Source of the DNA: Amaurobius ferox
Lineage: Eukaryota > Arthropoda > Arachnida > Araneae > Amaurobiidae
Assembly: GCA_951213105.1 (NCBI GenBank)
Contig: OX578137.1
Span: 55,055,236 to 55,119,235, forward strand
Direction of reading: 5' to 3'
Length of the DNA stretch: 64,000 nucleotides
Every line of letters begins with the position of its first letter. Within the stretch, counting starts at the first letter, position 1. The position numbers and the translations under genes are program-made. A model generated the notes under the pieces. That model ran no database searches, had not been told where the DNA came from, and saw nothing but the letters and a program-made list of their open reading frames with translations. Of this stretch, positions 1 through 13,008 are shown piece after piece.

Positions 1-1104
1 TTTTTACAACCTGAAATTAATGACACTACAATTTAGCTGTGATATCGCTACTCCTTGACTCGTAGCTTTCATACTGATCGGCAGGATGTTACGGCACTAT
101 GTGTAACGAGACTGTAATCACTCGAATATCTCGCCTTGCTGTTTCTATTACCTGATTTACATAAAGCTACACCTACAACATTATGGTGCTGCGATTTCAG
201 TTGTGTTCAGTGTACATAGAATTATACGAGCATGAAAACCTGCACTATACGCCAATATGTGCTAATTCAGGTGCTCTTAACCTATGTATCTCAACCCAAA
301 ATTTGGTCGTCAAATCCAAGAGTTGATTTTTTGAAATGCAATAAAATGTAAGAACCCCTGCTCTAATCGTTTGTCCCCACCACAAACTCACCAAGTAGAA
401 TGATTGCAAACGTTACATCCAAACGGTTCATTCTGGATTATTTAGTCAATTTTGGTTCGATTCGAACTACATAAGATGCATCCTACATTGATTTCCAAAA
501 GCTAATATTAACTCTTAAAAAGAACAAATTAAAGGATTAACGCAAACGAAACAGTAGAAATTTGCATGTAAATTATTCACTAACCTAATCTAGTATCTGT
601 GCACATATATATTTTATCAGTTGCGGCATATGAGTACATCGCAACTACATATATAATTCACGGAATAAATTATTATATTAAAATTTGTGTGTGCTATTAA
701 ACTCAATTTAATGAATTATAAATGAAAGAGAGATAAAATTTATTTGAGTCTGTAGTAAAAGACATGTGCTGACTACATCATATTTTTGTCTTTTCGAAGT
801 CTACTTATATTTTTTCTACTTTATTACAAATTATTATTCCTCAGTTATTACAAATAGTTTATACATGGTGCATATTAAATTTTTTATTAATTTATTTATT
901 TATTTAATTTAAGTGGAAACTGCAGATAAAATTCAATTATAGTAACCACAAAACATAAAAATCCTAGAACATAAAATACCAGAATATTAAACAGTAAACA
1001 CTCCAAGTACATTAAAACAAGCTTTTTTTAAAAATCGGAAGGACTCGAAATAAAAATATCAGCACAATACGTATTAATGAGATAAACGAATTTATAGACA
1101 AAAA
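1..1104. other. AT-rich non-coding DNA
   Basis: No reading frame or known repeat can be supported here. The stretch is strongly AT-rich with short A and T runs. It ends at the SINE target site. Confidence 0.5.
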
Positions 1105-1116
1105 ATCTTTTAACAT

Positions 1117-1349
1117 GTTGTTGTTGTTGTTGTCGTGTCCCTAACATTACAATTTTTTAAGGAAGGATGAGTGCACTGCTTCTGTTTTGTCTAATGACCC
1201 GGGGCACCCGAAGGTAGAAGTCTGACTTCTGCCCCAAATAAGACGTTACAACATCCATGCCCGCATGCGGGACTCGAACCCGCAATCTGGCAGCCGAGCC
1301 ATCACGAGGAAACGCCTGCCTCTTTGACCGCTCGACCACCACATCGGCA
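1117..1349 (-). mobile_element. Full-length tRNA-derived SINE
   Basis: Read on the minus strand, the element starts with a tRNA-like head. An A-box-like TGGTCGAGCGG is followed by a clear B box (GGTTCGAGTCC). A GC-richer body and a (CAA)n tail (plus-strand GTTGTTGTTG at 1117 onward) follow. It is flanked by a 12-bp target duplication, ATC(T/C)TTTAACAT, at 1105-1116 and 1350-1361. This is the expected structure of a Pol III-transcribed retroposon moved by a LINE. It is the reference copy for the truncated relatives elsewhere in the window. The small reading frames across it are not coding. Confidence 0.85.
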
Positions 1350-1606
1350 ATCCTTTAACATAAATGTGTTTAATAGTAGCACTGTGAATTTGTTTTTGCC
1401 TAGTATTGGTAACAGGTATATGGAACTTCAAGCAAGAGATTAAATTGAAGAAATCAATATTATTATTCAAAATTTTATACTACAGGTAGAACAAGAGGCA
1501 AGGCAATTTTCTTCTTTTTTTGAGAAACACTAAATTAAATTTTTGCCTAAGTTGACTAGTATGCACATCATATAGATAACAACCGGAAATTCTGTAGTTA
1601 ATACTA

Positions 1607-2851
1607 GGGTCACACTGAAATTTTTAAGAAACAGCTAAGTGGTACAAGTTAAACTTACCAACTCTTAGGAGTGTTCAAAGTACTCCCCTCCAACATCAAT
1701 GCACTTTTGTCGGCGAATTTTCCAAAGATTGAATGCTTCAAGCCATCCATTTCTAGGAATCGATGAAAATATGCTTTTACAGTCTCATCAATCTCATCTT
1801 CGGAATGATGACGACATCCATGTATTTTTTTTTAGATTACAAAATAGCCAAAAGTCACGCATAGCAAGATCAGGAGAATAGAATGGATGTTCTATCATTT
1901 TGATGCTTTTTTGTTCAAGAAATTTGACTGTCATTCGTGCTGAATGAGAAGATACATTGGCATGGTGAAGCATGAGTCCACTAACATTCACTTCCTGAAG
2001 AATTTGTGAAATATACTTTACCAGTTAGCTGTACTGTCTTCTATCCCTCTAGCTTTATGGTTTTGACCAGACCTGTACTTCTGAAGAATACGGCATACAT
2101 TACTTTTTTCATTGCTCGTTGTCTTTTCACCATTGTTGGTTTGGAGTCATCTTCAAAGACCCATACTTTACTTTCTTGACGTGTTGTAACGTCAAAAAAC
2201 AGAATGTACGTTTCATTACCAGTTATTATTTTAGAAATAATGCGGTGTCCACCATAATTAAGTAATTTTAGGGTTTCTTTACTGATTCTGACAAGCTCAG
2301 CCTTTTGGTGTTCTGTTAAATTATGGGGGACCCAACGACAAGCTAATTTATTCATATGCAGGTCTTCATGAATAATTTTATGTGTAACTGCGGATCAAAT
2401 GCTACGTTTCGTCTGTATAATTTGGTTGGTACAGCAATTATCATTAATTAACCGTTTTCGAATGGCCGATGCATTTTCTGGGACTACAGCTGACAAAGGT
2501 CTTCCTGTGTGTTTTTCATCCAGGAGAGAATTTTGACCTCTTCTATACTCTGTAAACCATCTGGCTACAGTGGCACTAGATGGAGCAACATTTCCATATG
2601 CTAATTGTAAACGTTGAAGGCAATCTTCTTGATTTAGCCCACTTTAAAATCATATAAAATCATAGCTGGATAATGCTCTCGCGTCAACTCCATTTTCTTT
2701 TCTTTCAAAATTTATTCTACAATAGCTAAATTGTAATTGTTGCCACAAATTATCGTCTGTGGACATAAAAAGTTCAAAAGTAAATATCCGACCAATATTT
2801 TTTTTCTAGCTCATATCGTCTGCCCCTGTCTCAAAAATTTCAGTGTGACCC
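1607..2851 (-). mobile_element. Decayed mariner (Tc1/mariner) element
   Basis: About 1.25 kb bounded by inverted repeats. The left end reads GGGTCACACTGAAATTTTTA and the right end matches it on the other strand over about 25 bp with few differences. Both ends are flanked by the TA dinucleotide (1605-1606 and 2852-2853) that this superfamily duplicates. It encloses a broken mariner transposase on the minus strand. Length, TIR size and TA target all fit the mariner family. Confidence 0.92.
1690..2693 (-). pseudogene. mariner transposase, inactivated
   Basis: The minus-strand frame starts with MELTREH at 2693 and is split by stops and frameshifts. Recognisable mariner blocks are: the HTH region upstream of 2400; WVPHNLTEHQK (near 2330); the catalytic block ITGNETYI (near 2215); LHHANVSSHSA (near 1960); and HPFYSPDLAMRDF (near 1890). 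In active mariners the first two blocks carry catalytic Asp (TGDE and HxDN). Here they are Asn and Ala, so even the intact segments could not catalyse transposition. Only the third Asp (SPDLA..D) remains. The gene would have encoded the DDD transposase acting on the flanking TIRs. It is now a fossil. Confidence 0.9.
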
Positions 2852-3152
2852 TACTAAGTAAATATATAATATAGAATACCTGGATTTGTTGGGAATTTTA
2901 AAGATGATCCCAGATCATAGAACAATATTCTAAAACATCTTCAACATAATTATTATAAAGTCAAATAATAATATCAGTCCCGATATAAACATTAAGATCA
3001 TTTCAAGGGGAAGTCTTGTATTTGACTCTTTTAACAGCGTTATCAATAAGCATTGGAAAGTTAAATGGATAGTTAAAAGTGACACTGGTAAACGCTAGGA
3101 AAACGAGTATATAGAGATGTAGTAAAATTGTTTAAATAGTAGTTGTTAATTT

Positions 3153-3196
3153 TCTGTAAATCGTGAGTCGATTTACATAGACTCACGATTTACAGA
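3153..3196. repeat. Perfect 17-bp hairpin
   Basis: Arms 3153-3169 and 3180-3196 are exact reverse complements, separated by 10 nt. No transposon ends or target duplication are seen around it. It may be a product of template switching or a remnant foldback element. Confidence 0.8.
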
Positions 3197-5109
3197 GGGT
3201 TAGCAATTCCTTTTGTATTAAAAGAATTCTAAAATGTAACAAATGAAGACAAATAATTTAAAATGAGCCCAGTTAATTGCTTTCATGAACTCATTACCGA
3301 CTACAAAATGAAATACTTAAAAGAATAATTAGCAAATGAGGATTTATAACAATTTATTTAACAATTTTTCTAAAAATATATATTGGAAATATACATTATC
3401 TACAAGTAAATACATAAAATTAATTTTCTAGACATATATAATGAAAACATGTTTTGTACAAATATATACTGAAATTTATTTTCTACAAATAGAAACTATT
3501 AATATATGTTCTACAGATATATTATACTGAATATCTATTCCATACAAATATATATTAACTTCGTTTTACAGGTCATTTACAAATGTATCCCTAAAACAAT
3601 ATCAAGTATCGAATCACTTTGTGCAGAAGTATAATCATTTATCAGGCCATTTACTTAAGATCACTTTCTGAGCAGAAAAACAATATTCTGATAATGGGGA
3701 ATACATTGCTTGCAATAAGTGAGCATTATGTTTCAAAGATAAATTCAATCAGATTTTTCGAAGTGCCTTATTTGTTTTATTTTGTAGAGCAAGAGTGTCT
3801 TGCGTTAGATAAAAGCATTTGTTCTTCTAAGAATTTGTTCTGTATGAAATTTAGCTTATATAATTACTTGTAGTATGATTCTCTAGTTCTAGATATTATC
3901 ATATCATGTTCCAGGGAAGGATAATGCACTCATTGCCCAGAGTGCATTGCCTTGTTGATTAATGAATGTTATTTTATAAAAATTGAGACTTTCTATGAAC
4001 TGTGAAATAAATAGTATTTCTGATATGTATTACTTTTACACAAAGACCACTAAAATAAGAAAATCCTTAAAATTTTTATCATGAAGTTAGAGATGGAGAT
4101 AAAACGTCTATGGATGAAACAACTATCCGTGCCATAACGCTTTGAAAATTATATCTAGGTGCTGCTAACTTTATTAAAGCGCCTTTTGTTTCCATTTGAA
4201 GCAATAGAAAAGTATAGAATTGAGTAGATGAATTTTTAATTTTTTTTTTTAAATTAAGATTTCATAATTAACAGATTTCATATTAACATAATTAACATAA
4301 TTAATCAATATGTATATTTTCACAGTTGTAAGACAGAATTCAGAATATAGGGAAATAAAAATAAATAGATATGTAAAGTAATATTGAATACGTAGGAATA
4401 TTTCTTATTGTTTAAGTTCTAATTTACATCGCACTACTAATTTACTTCTACAAAACTGGCAGGTTAAATAAATATTTGAAGCCTGTCACCATAGAAATGT
4501 ATACAATACAAGGGACCTTATATTATCGCAGCGCCATTTGAATTATTGTCTCAAATGATATTGGCATTTTATCAATTTGGAGCTTTAACTCCTTATATTT
4601 ACTTTCAAGGTTGTTACTTTTGTCTAAATGATCATTTTTGATTTTCAGCATTTATGGTATTTATATAAGAGATCATAACTGTTTTTGGTGTACATTTTTT
4701 TTAATTCTGGTATACCATTTTATTCCATCGTTGTCAGTTACTAGCCAGTTTCCAAAGAATAACTTTTTCAACTACTATGTAAAGAATAGTTCGAAATATA
4801 TTAACAATGAAATGGATATTCTTGATGTAAGATGGTGTAGAATCAGAAGAATACATTAGATAAAAATAAAAGAAAGTGTGTGGATTAATTGTGAATAATA
4901 CCGCCATATTGAAAGAATCTAATGCAGGCAGTACATTATTTTCTCTACAGACTCAAATCAATTATTTTTTTTAGTTCATAATGAATTAAGTTGAGTTTTA
5001 AGTTAAGTTTAATTGTATTAAGTTTTATTGTAGCTAATTACATGGATATTTATATCAATTCATATCCAATTTGCTTTATTGCAACGTAGTTTTATTTGGA
5101 AACATAATG

Positions 5110-5610
5110 CATCTCGAAACCCCTTCAGTTCTTCAAAACTCCAAAAACCTTAAATATATCGAAAACATTCATCCTAGAGTATTGGGATTGTTCGTCTCCT
5201 CGTTCCGTAGTCAACAATATATTTCAACTATTTTAGTCATTTATTTCAGATTTTGATGATTTTTGCGGGCTATTTCGAGAAAGATATCGGTTTTATTCTA
5301 GGAATCATACCAAAATCATCATCAACAATCAGAATCAGGATAATTTCCAAGGGACTTAACAACTAATTTTTTTTTAATTTCTTCAAATAATTTTAACTAT
5401 AGTGAGAAAAGTCTTTGATTTTCCAAATTCCAGCAACCTTAAATATCTCGAGAATGGTCCATCTCAGAATAATGTGTTTGGTGTTATTGGTTTTGCCATT
5501 AAAAATTACGTAAATACAGATATTTAATTAATAGATTAAAACAAATTTAATTTGCTATTTCTGATTTTGACGATTTTTGCAGATCATTTTGAAATAAATG
5601 GTCGGTTCTA
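5110..5610 (+). repeat. Pair of diverged direct repeats
   Basis: The segments at about 5110-5290 and 5415-5610 share ordered blocks: a CCAAAAACCTTAAATAT-like stretch, then CATC(C/T), then TTTTGA(T/C)GATTTTTGC, then a run resembling TCGGTT(T/C)TA. They look like two copies of an old dispersed repeat. No coding frame is conserved. Confidence 0.5.
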
Positions 5611-6409
5611 CTTTTCTTCATACAAAAATCTAATCAGCACCCTGGTTTACCTACCATGGCTTACTACACATATCTACCTACCAAATTTTGAGTAATTGGA
5701 TCAATTAGTTTTTAAGCTGGAGTGTATACATACAGTGCACGGGAAAACACACAGACAAACATAGACATACACAGACAGAAGTCATGTCAAAATTAGATTT
5801 TTCTTGCTCTATGTGTTCAAAACGTGTGTAAATCCGTAGAAAACTCGAGTTGCGATTTTCGAGTTGTGGTTCTAGTGCGGCAGAATAGTAGTATCTGTAT
5901 TGCACGAAAAATGCGTTAAGCCTGTGTTGTTTTCAATGTTCACTACTTTCACATGCCTCGACTTTTCTGTGTGTTTCTGTTTGTACGTTTTGTACTAACT
6001 AAACATCGTTCTTTCATTTTGTAATTGACATTTTTTGCATATCTCTGTTAGTTACTGAGTGGTTTATTTTAAGTTCAGAATTTTGGTCACTGGAGGGCGA
6101 TACAAGCAGAGTAAATTCCTTGCAAATGGTTACTATTTTATTGGTGTATGTTTCTTTAGTGGTTCTTTGATACTCGATTTAAATTTTACGGGGTTGGCAA
6201 TTTTGTCTATCTCTGTTAGTCTTAAGTTAGTTTTCTTAAGTTCCAAATATCGCCTGTGAATAATCACTTCCATATAGGTAAAAAAAATTTAAGTGGCGCT
6301 ATTGTGAAATTTTCATCTACAATGATTATGAAAAATGTAAAAGTTATATTATATATAATATTTTATTTTACAAAGGAATCCCTTATTTTCAGTGACCGTT
6401 TTATGAAGA

Positions 6410-7198
6410 ACAAGAAAGATCAACCATGCATAAAGCATTGATTATGAAACACTTTCCACCTACAAAGCAATTTCATTTAAACATCTCTAAAATGCGATAC
6501 ATTCCTTGGTAATATTTTAAAAATTATCACAGTACTACCTTAATTTACTATATTTGAAAACTTAAAAGTTAATCGAAAAAATTAACTTCATTCAAATGAC
6601 GTCAATTAGATATAAATCGCCTGGAACCTTGGTAGTGTTTATAACATTATCATAATGCTGCAATAATTTATTACGCTTGAAAACTTCATCAAAAACAACT
6701 GAAATTTATTCAAATGACGCCATCGAAATATAACACGCTTGCTTCTCTCTAAAAAAGCAGCATTTCATATATAAACATTTTCTCATTCATTTAATTCATC
6801 ACAATACTATAATAATTTATTTTATTTAAAAACTTAAGACCATGAAGATACAAGTAATTAAACTCTAAGCTTAAAACTTCATCGAAAAAAATCGTCCTTC
6901 TCTCTGTAAAATCAATGAATATTTCATACATATCAGCTATGCAGACTCCATGAGCTAAATAATTTTGCGTTAAAAAATACAGCAATTCTAATACAACTCA
7001 TTCTACATATTTTGCTGTTTACATTTTGCATAAGTGAAAAATAGTCTTCGCTGTAGAAATAATCAAAATTTGGATGATCATTTAAGCTCAAATATATTGC
7101 AATTGCGTTGTTTTAGTATGTAGATGCACAGAATTTAAGCAAAAATAAAGCGATTTTTGGACGGATGCAACACTCAATATGAATTAAAAAGAAATTTA
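6410..7198 (+). mobile_element. R1 repeat family, truncated forward copy
   Basis: It begins with the R1 terminal sequence (ACAAGAAAGATCAACCATG, then AAAGCATTGATTATGAAACA) and runs about 0.8 kb. It stops where the next R1 copy starts at 7199. The internal order of blocks is the same as in 7199-8020. It is non-coding and looks like a non-autonomous DNA transposon arm. Confidence 0.65.
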
Positions 7199-9946
7199 AC
7201 AAGAAAGATCAATCATGTTTAAAGCATTGATTATGAAACACTTTCCAACTTCAATGCAATTTTATTTAAACAAGTCTAAAATGCAATATATTCCTCGGCA
7301 ATATTTTAAAACTTACCACAATACTACATTAATTTATTATATTTGAAAACTTAAACCTTCATTGAGGAAAATGAACTTCATTCAAATGACGGCATTGAAA
7401 TATAAATTGCCTGGTTTAAACATTTCTAAAATGCGATATATTCCTCGGTAATATTTTTAAAACTATAATACAGCGATAATTTATTTTATTTGAAAACTTC
7501 ATTGAAAACAACTGAAATTCATTCAAATGACTTCATCGAAAAAATAACACGCCTGGCGGCTCTCTATAAAAACAGCATTTCATTCATAAAATTTTCCCAT
7601 TCATTTCATTCATCGCAATACTATAATAATTTATTTTATTTAAAAATTAAGACCATGGAGCTACAAGTAATTTAACTCTGTGCTTAAAACTTCCTGGAAA
7701 AAAATCGTCTTTCCCTTTGTAAAATCAATGAATATTTCATTCATATCAGTTATGCAGACTCCATAGGCTAAATAATTTTGTGTTAAAGAAATACAGTAAT
7801 TCTAATACAACTCATTCTACACATTTTGCTGTTTACATTTTACATAAGTGAAAAATAGGCTTTGTTGTAGAAATAATCAAATTTGGATGATCATTTAAAC
7901 TCAAATATATGGTAATTGTGTCATTTCAGTATGTAGATGCACGGAATTAAAGCATAATAAAGTGGTTTTAGGACGGATACAACTCTCAATATGAATTAAA
8001 ATGAACTTAAGAAATCATGATTTTGAGACAAGATGGATGCCATATATCATTTTGAAATGGGGCATGTGATCTTTTCATATCATGGTCACGTGATCGCTTC
8101 ATATATGAGGTGTAATTATTATTTTAATTTTTATTTAAAAAACTACTGAATATATTTCGCTGAATTTTTTTTTATGTCTTTTAGAGAACAATTTGAATGT
8201 TACCTAAAATTTTCGAAGCAATTTGTGAATTTTAAATTCGCTTAAAAAATGTTTGAAAAAATAGGTCTCATAGGGCTCAATGCATTTTATTTTTTCAACC
8301 GGGTTCAATCAGAAACTAATTGGGTGATATTATGCATTTATATTCCCATAGGTCCTACAGACCGTCTGAACAACATACTCAAATTTCATTTTGATTAAGT
8401 CATTTTTACGGCAGTTATCGTGCTAGCGGACAGACAGACAGAATGAACAAAGTCATAAACACTTTTCAACTTTGCCGTAAAGTGTTAAAAATCACGCTTT
8501 TGAGACAAGATGAATGCCATATTTCATTTTGAAGTGGATTACGTGATCTCTTCATATAATGGTTACGTGATCGCTTCATGTAAGAGGTGTAATTATTATT
8601 TCAATATTTATTTAAAAAACTACTGAATATATTTTGCTGAATTTTTTTTATATTTTTATGGGATAATTTGAATATTACCTAATATTTTCGAAGCAATTTG
8701 TGAATTTTAAATCCGCTTAAACAATGTTTGAAAAATTAGTTCTCATAGGGTTCAATGTATTTCATTTTTTCAACCCGGGGTCGATCCAAAACTAATTGGG
8801 TGATATTATTCATTTATATTCCCATAGATTCCACAGACTGTCTGAACAACATACTAAAATTTCATTTTGATTAAGTCATTTTTACGGCAATTATCGTGCT
8901 AACGGACGGACAGACAGAATGGGCAAAGTCATAAACACTTTTCAACTTTGTTGTAAAGTGTTAATAACGTATGTTAAAACTATCAATCTTGGAATAATAT
9001 TTTGCATATAAGGAGAGCTTACAAGTATATGACTTACATCATTTAGATAATGAAGTTTAAGAACAAATAATCATACTATATGTAATTTTCAAAACCTCAT
9101 ATTAAATATCAATGAAATTGACATGCAACATAATATAGCTGAATCCATTCTAAACAATAGCATTATATTTCTTACTGTCTGTAATTGGATAAAATATACT
9201 TGAGACATAATTAACTTTAATGGAAAGTGCATTATCTTCATAGAGGGAATTAAATTCCCTGCTAGAAGTCAATTGCACTTAAGCAGAGAATTGGCATCTT
9301 ACGTTTCACATTTAACACTGCCATAATGTATCATACTTGAACCTATTAGTTAGGATCAATACTTTGACTTCATAGGTGCTTTAAGGGGTAATTGAATACA
9401 ACCCTTGCTGATTCTAGATGACGGAGGAAAAGCATATATTAATACTTTATATTCTCCTATTCAGTGTATTATTTTTCTATGAAAGTTGATATTTATTGGA
9501 TGATAGCTAGGGCCACTTTGCACGCATAGATCAGTATCAGAAAAAAAGTTAGTACAATATTAAAGTATAATCGAATAAAACACCATTTTGGAATGCCAAT
9601 AAAAATATTATATTATTATTTATTCAAATAATCGCTCAAAATACGCCTCAAAAATCTTTTGTGGGCAACACATGACTTTTGTCATAAGGTAAAGTTGTCC
9701 TTATAAAAAATTACGATATCAGGACTTACCTTGGATGCCCTCACTAAGGGTGGAGCATAGAAACTCATGGTTCACAAGCCGGAGAGAAACATACACAAGA
9801 TATAAATAAACACACTTATTTAAATTGACCAATTTATTTAATATTTAAGTTCATAGATATCTATTTACCTTGATTATTAAGATTATTCATCAATCCATTT
9901 TTAACACTTTACAACAAAGTTGAAAAGTGTTTATGACTTTGTTCAT

Positions 9947-9980
<34 letters not shown>

Positions 9981-11217
9981 CGTTAGCACGATAACTGCCG
10001 TAAAAATGACTTAATCAAAATGAAATTTTAGTATATTGTTCAGACGGTCTGTAGAACCTATGGGAATATAAATGAATAATATCACCCAATTAGTTTTGGA
10101 TTGAACCCGGGTTGAAAAAATGAAATACATTGAGCCCTATGGGACCTAATTTTTCAAGCATTTTTTAAGCGGATTTAAAATTCACAAATTGCTTCGAAAT
10201 TTTTAGGCAATATTCAAATTGTTCCATAAAATATATAAAAAAAAATTCAACGAAATATATTCAGTAGTTTTTTAAATAAAAATTAAAATAATAATAACAC
10301 CTCTTATATGAAGCGATCACGTGACCATGATATGAAACGATCACGTGACATACTTCAAAATGATATATGGCATCCATCTTGTCTCAAAATCATGATTTTT
10401 AAAGTTCTTTTTAATTCATATTGAGTGTTGAATCCGTCCTAAAACTACTTTATTTTTGCCCAAATTCTGTGCATCTACATACTGAAACAACGCAATGACA
10501 ATATATTTGTGTTTAAATGCTAATCCCAAATTTGATTATTTCTACAACTAAGCCTATTTTTCACCTATGTAAAATGTAAACAGCAAAATATGTAGAATGA
10601 GTTGTATTAGAATCGCTGTAATTCTTTAACACAAAATAATTTAGTCCATGGAGTCTGCTTAGCTGATATGAATGAAATTTTCATTGATTTTAGAAAGAGA
10701 AGGACGATATTTTTCGATGAAGTTATACGCATATAGTTTAATTACTTGTAGCTCCATGGTCTTAATTTTTAAATAAATAAATTATTATAGTATTGTGATG
10801 AATGACATGAATGGGGGAATTATTTATGAATGAAATGTTGCTTTTATAGAGAGAGCCAGGCGTGTTATTTTTTCTATGACGTCATTTGAATGGATTTCAG
10901 TTGTTTTCGATGAAGTTTTCAAATATAATAAATTATAGTAGTATTATGACAATTCTAAAATTATTACCGAGGAATGTATCACATTTTAGATATGTTTAAA
11001 CCAGGCAATTTATACTTTAATGCCGTCATTTGAATGAAGTTAATTTTTTTTTTATGAAGGTTTAAGGTTTCAAATATAATAAATTAATGTAGTATTGTGA
11101 TAAGTTTTAAAATATTACCGAGGAATGTATTGCATTTTAGACATGTTTAAATAAAATTGCATTGAAGTTGGAAAGTGTTTCATAATCAATGCTTTAAGCA
11201 TGATTGATCTTTCTTGT
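7199..11217. mobile_element. R1 foldback element, 4 kb with long inverted arms
   Basis: The left arm begins ACAAGAAAGATCAATCATG at 7199. The right arm ends with its reverse complement at 11217. The right arm (about 9899-11217) matches the left arm in inverted orientation over its whole length. In the left arm an internal module of about 470 bp is tandemly duplicated (about 8021-8486 and 8490-8962). This module carries GACAAGATGGATGCCAT, GTGATC and the GACAGACAGAATGAACAAAGTCATAAACACTTTTCAAC stretch in pieces. A spacer of about 0.93 kb (8963-9898) separates the arms and shows no gene. I found no transposase, so this is probably a non-autonomous foldback DNA transposon. Flanking target duplications are unclear. 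Confidence 0.7.
8963..9898. other. Unique spacer inside the R1 foldback element
   Basis: AT-rich, with no supportable coding frame. Around 9650-9690 it contains a short piece resembling the start of the R2 family (TTTTGTGGGCAACACATGAC). Confidence 0.4.
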
Positions 11218-11830
11218 TATAATACATATAGCGCTACCAATATTTCATTAATAAACATATTTATAACACATAATATAATTGACACATATATTTAGACACT
11301 TTAGTTTAATCTACCGAAACTCACAAAATAGTTCCTTTAGTTTAAAATACAAGAACTCGTTATTACGACGGTGATTCGTACGAACTAACTGTTCATTATT
11401 TGATAACCGTTAAGTTTGTGCCTTCCGTTATAACTAGTGACAATTGAAACACATAAATACCTATTCTCTCGCATTTCGACACTTATTCACGCAATCACTG
11501 CTGTAAGATTCAATTGCACATCACACTTCTGAGCCATGCTTTCTTTGTGTGCTCACTGTAGATATTTTTTCAACAAACTCAATTGCCATGTTGCTAGGTC
11601 GTTGTCGAAAATTCAAATCTGTTGAACCTTCTGGAACAAACTTTGGGACACTTTTTTTGATTTCCCCCTTTGGTTTCATACCACTTCTCCCATTTGTCGT
11701 TGATGCAGAAGGGGATGAACGCTGTTTATTTATGTATGCGTTCCAATTGGTTTTCTCTGCTGCATTTACATTGCTCATTAGCTTGCTTGGCATCCGTAAT
11801 TGGAATTACAAAACGCCGTGCACGCCTTAC
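11218..11830. other. Non-coding stretch between repeats
   Basis: Overlapping reading frames of about 90-100 codons lie on both strands (11521-11857), with no recognisable domain or codon bias. I treat them as chance frames in a slightly GC-richer repeat fragment. Confidence 0.4.
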
Positions 11831-11835
11831 GACAA

Positions 11836-12742
11836 CTTTCCTTATATAATGCAATGAATTTACTACTTTTACAGTTAAAAAAATATGTTATTCTTATAGT
11901 AAATACTTATATTCTTTCCAAGATACTGAATTTTAGTCAATGAGTCGTTATTTTCATTGATTTAGCGTAATTTTTATCCATTTGGCGAGATTTTCATTAA
12001 TTTGGCAACATTTTAAAAAGTCGCCAAGTTGGCGACATTCCGCCAAATTCGTCGCCAAAATATCTCCAAGCGTTATGGAGGAAGAAATAAGTTATCCTTA
12101 TAACATATAAATGACTATTGACGTTCAAATAAAAAGCATTACTCAAAGTATCTTTTCTCATAAATGGAACGAGCTAGATCCACGAGAATGATGTCACCCA
12201 ATTTATCACATGATATTACATTTGAAAAGTTAATATGTTTCTCAACGGTTAATATATTTTTCTATTCATGAGATTTTTTTATAAATTTGTTTGAAAAATG
12301 TGCAATATATCGAGAACGGTTTACGCTAGCGTTCTAAAGTTTATGTCAATCGTTTTCAAAAGACAAATTGCATAAGAAATGTCTGCTTTCGTAACTATAT
12401 TAAAGATTTTGATTTTTTGATGATTTTTTCAAAATTTCACTCGAAAATTTAGGGGACTTCTGAACATTCGATTGCGTTTAAAAACATCAAGCTACCAGTA
12501 TTCAAGGATTGTGATTTTTGTACCAAATTTAATTCGAATCGTTCCATTCATTCGTGAGATATCGTATCCACAGACTCACGGACACACACACACATACTTT
12601 CACACACGCACACAGACACCCCTTCCAAAAATGTTCGATTCGTGATCAGGGATGCTTCAAACGTGCTCACCCATCGAAGACTCGAATTCGAATCTTTAAC
12701 CCTGTCACAATACTTCCCTTATACATTATGTATATAAGGAAA
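11836..12742 (+). mobile_element. R2 repeat family, copy A
   Basis: It starts near CTTTCCTTATATAATGCAATG and ends near CATTATGTATATAAGGAAA, giving short inverted ends. Inside are shared blocks: GCCAAGTTGGCGACATTCCGCC (12021-12060, itself partly palindromic); GATCCACGAGAATGATGTCA; CGAGAACGGTT; a CA-rich microsatellite (12580-12615); and a terminal module ending in a hairpin. Copies B and C have the same block order. It is non-coding and probably a non-autonomous DNA element of unknown class. Confidence 0.7.
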
Positions 12743-13008
12743 TTAAAAATTTAACTATTGAATCGTAGGAGATAACGTTGTAATACACACGATTAGTAGA
12801 ATTTGTATATAAATCTTAAATATAATGTATAATATCTTGGGATGATAAATAGTAACTTTGTTTAAATAATCATTTTATTTTCAAAGTCATTCCCAAATTC
12901 ATCTTTAATTATCATCGCCTTCTTGTCAATTTCGTATTGCAATGTCACTCCTATGCACACAAGAACGTTTGAACAAAAGTGAAAAACATCTGATGAGGCC
13001 AACACACG

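Larger units (their letters stand above)
2854..6409. other. Non-coding AT-rich DNA with degenerate repeats
   Basis: No supportable gene. It contains a perfect hairpin at 3153-3196 and a pair of diverged direct repeats at about 5110-5290 and 5415-5610. Those share blocks such as AACCTTAAATAT and GATTTTTGC. Short reading frames here lack any family signature. Confidence 0.5.

Noticed and set aside
11521..11857. Opposed frames of about 90-100 codons
   Set aside because: They overlap each other, show no domain and no codon signal; probably chance in a repeat fragment.
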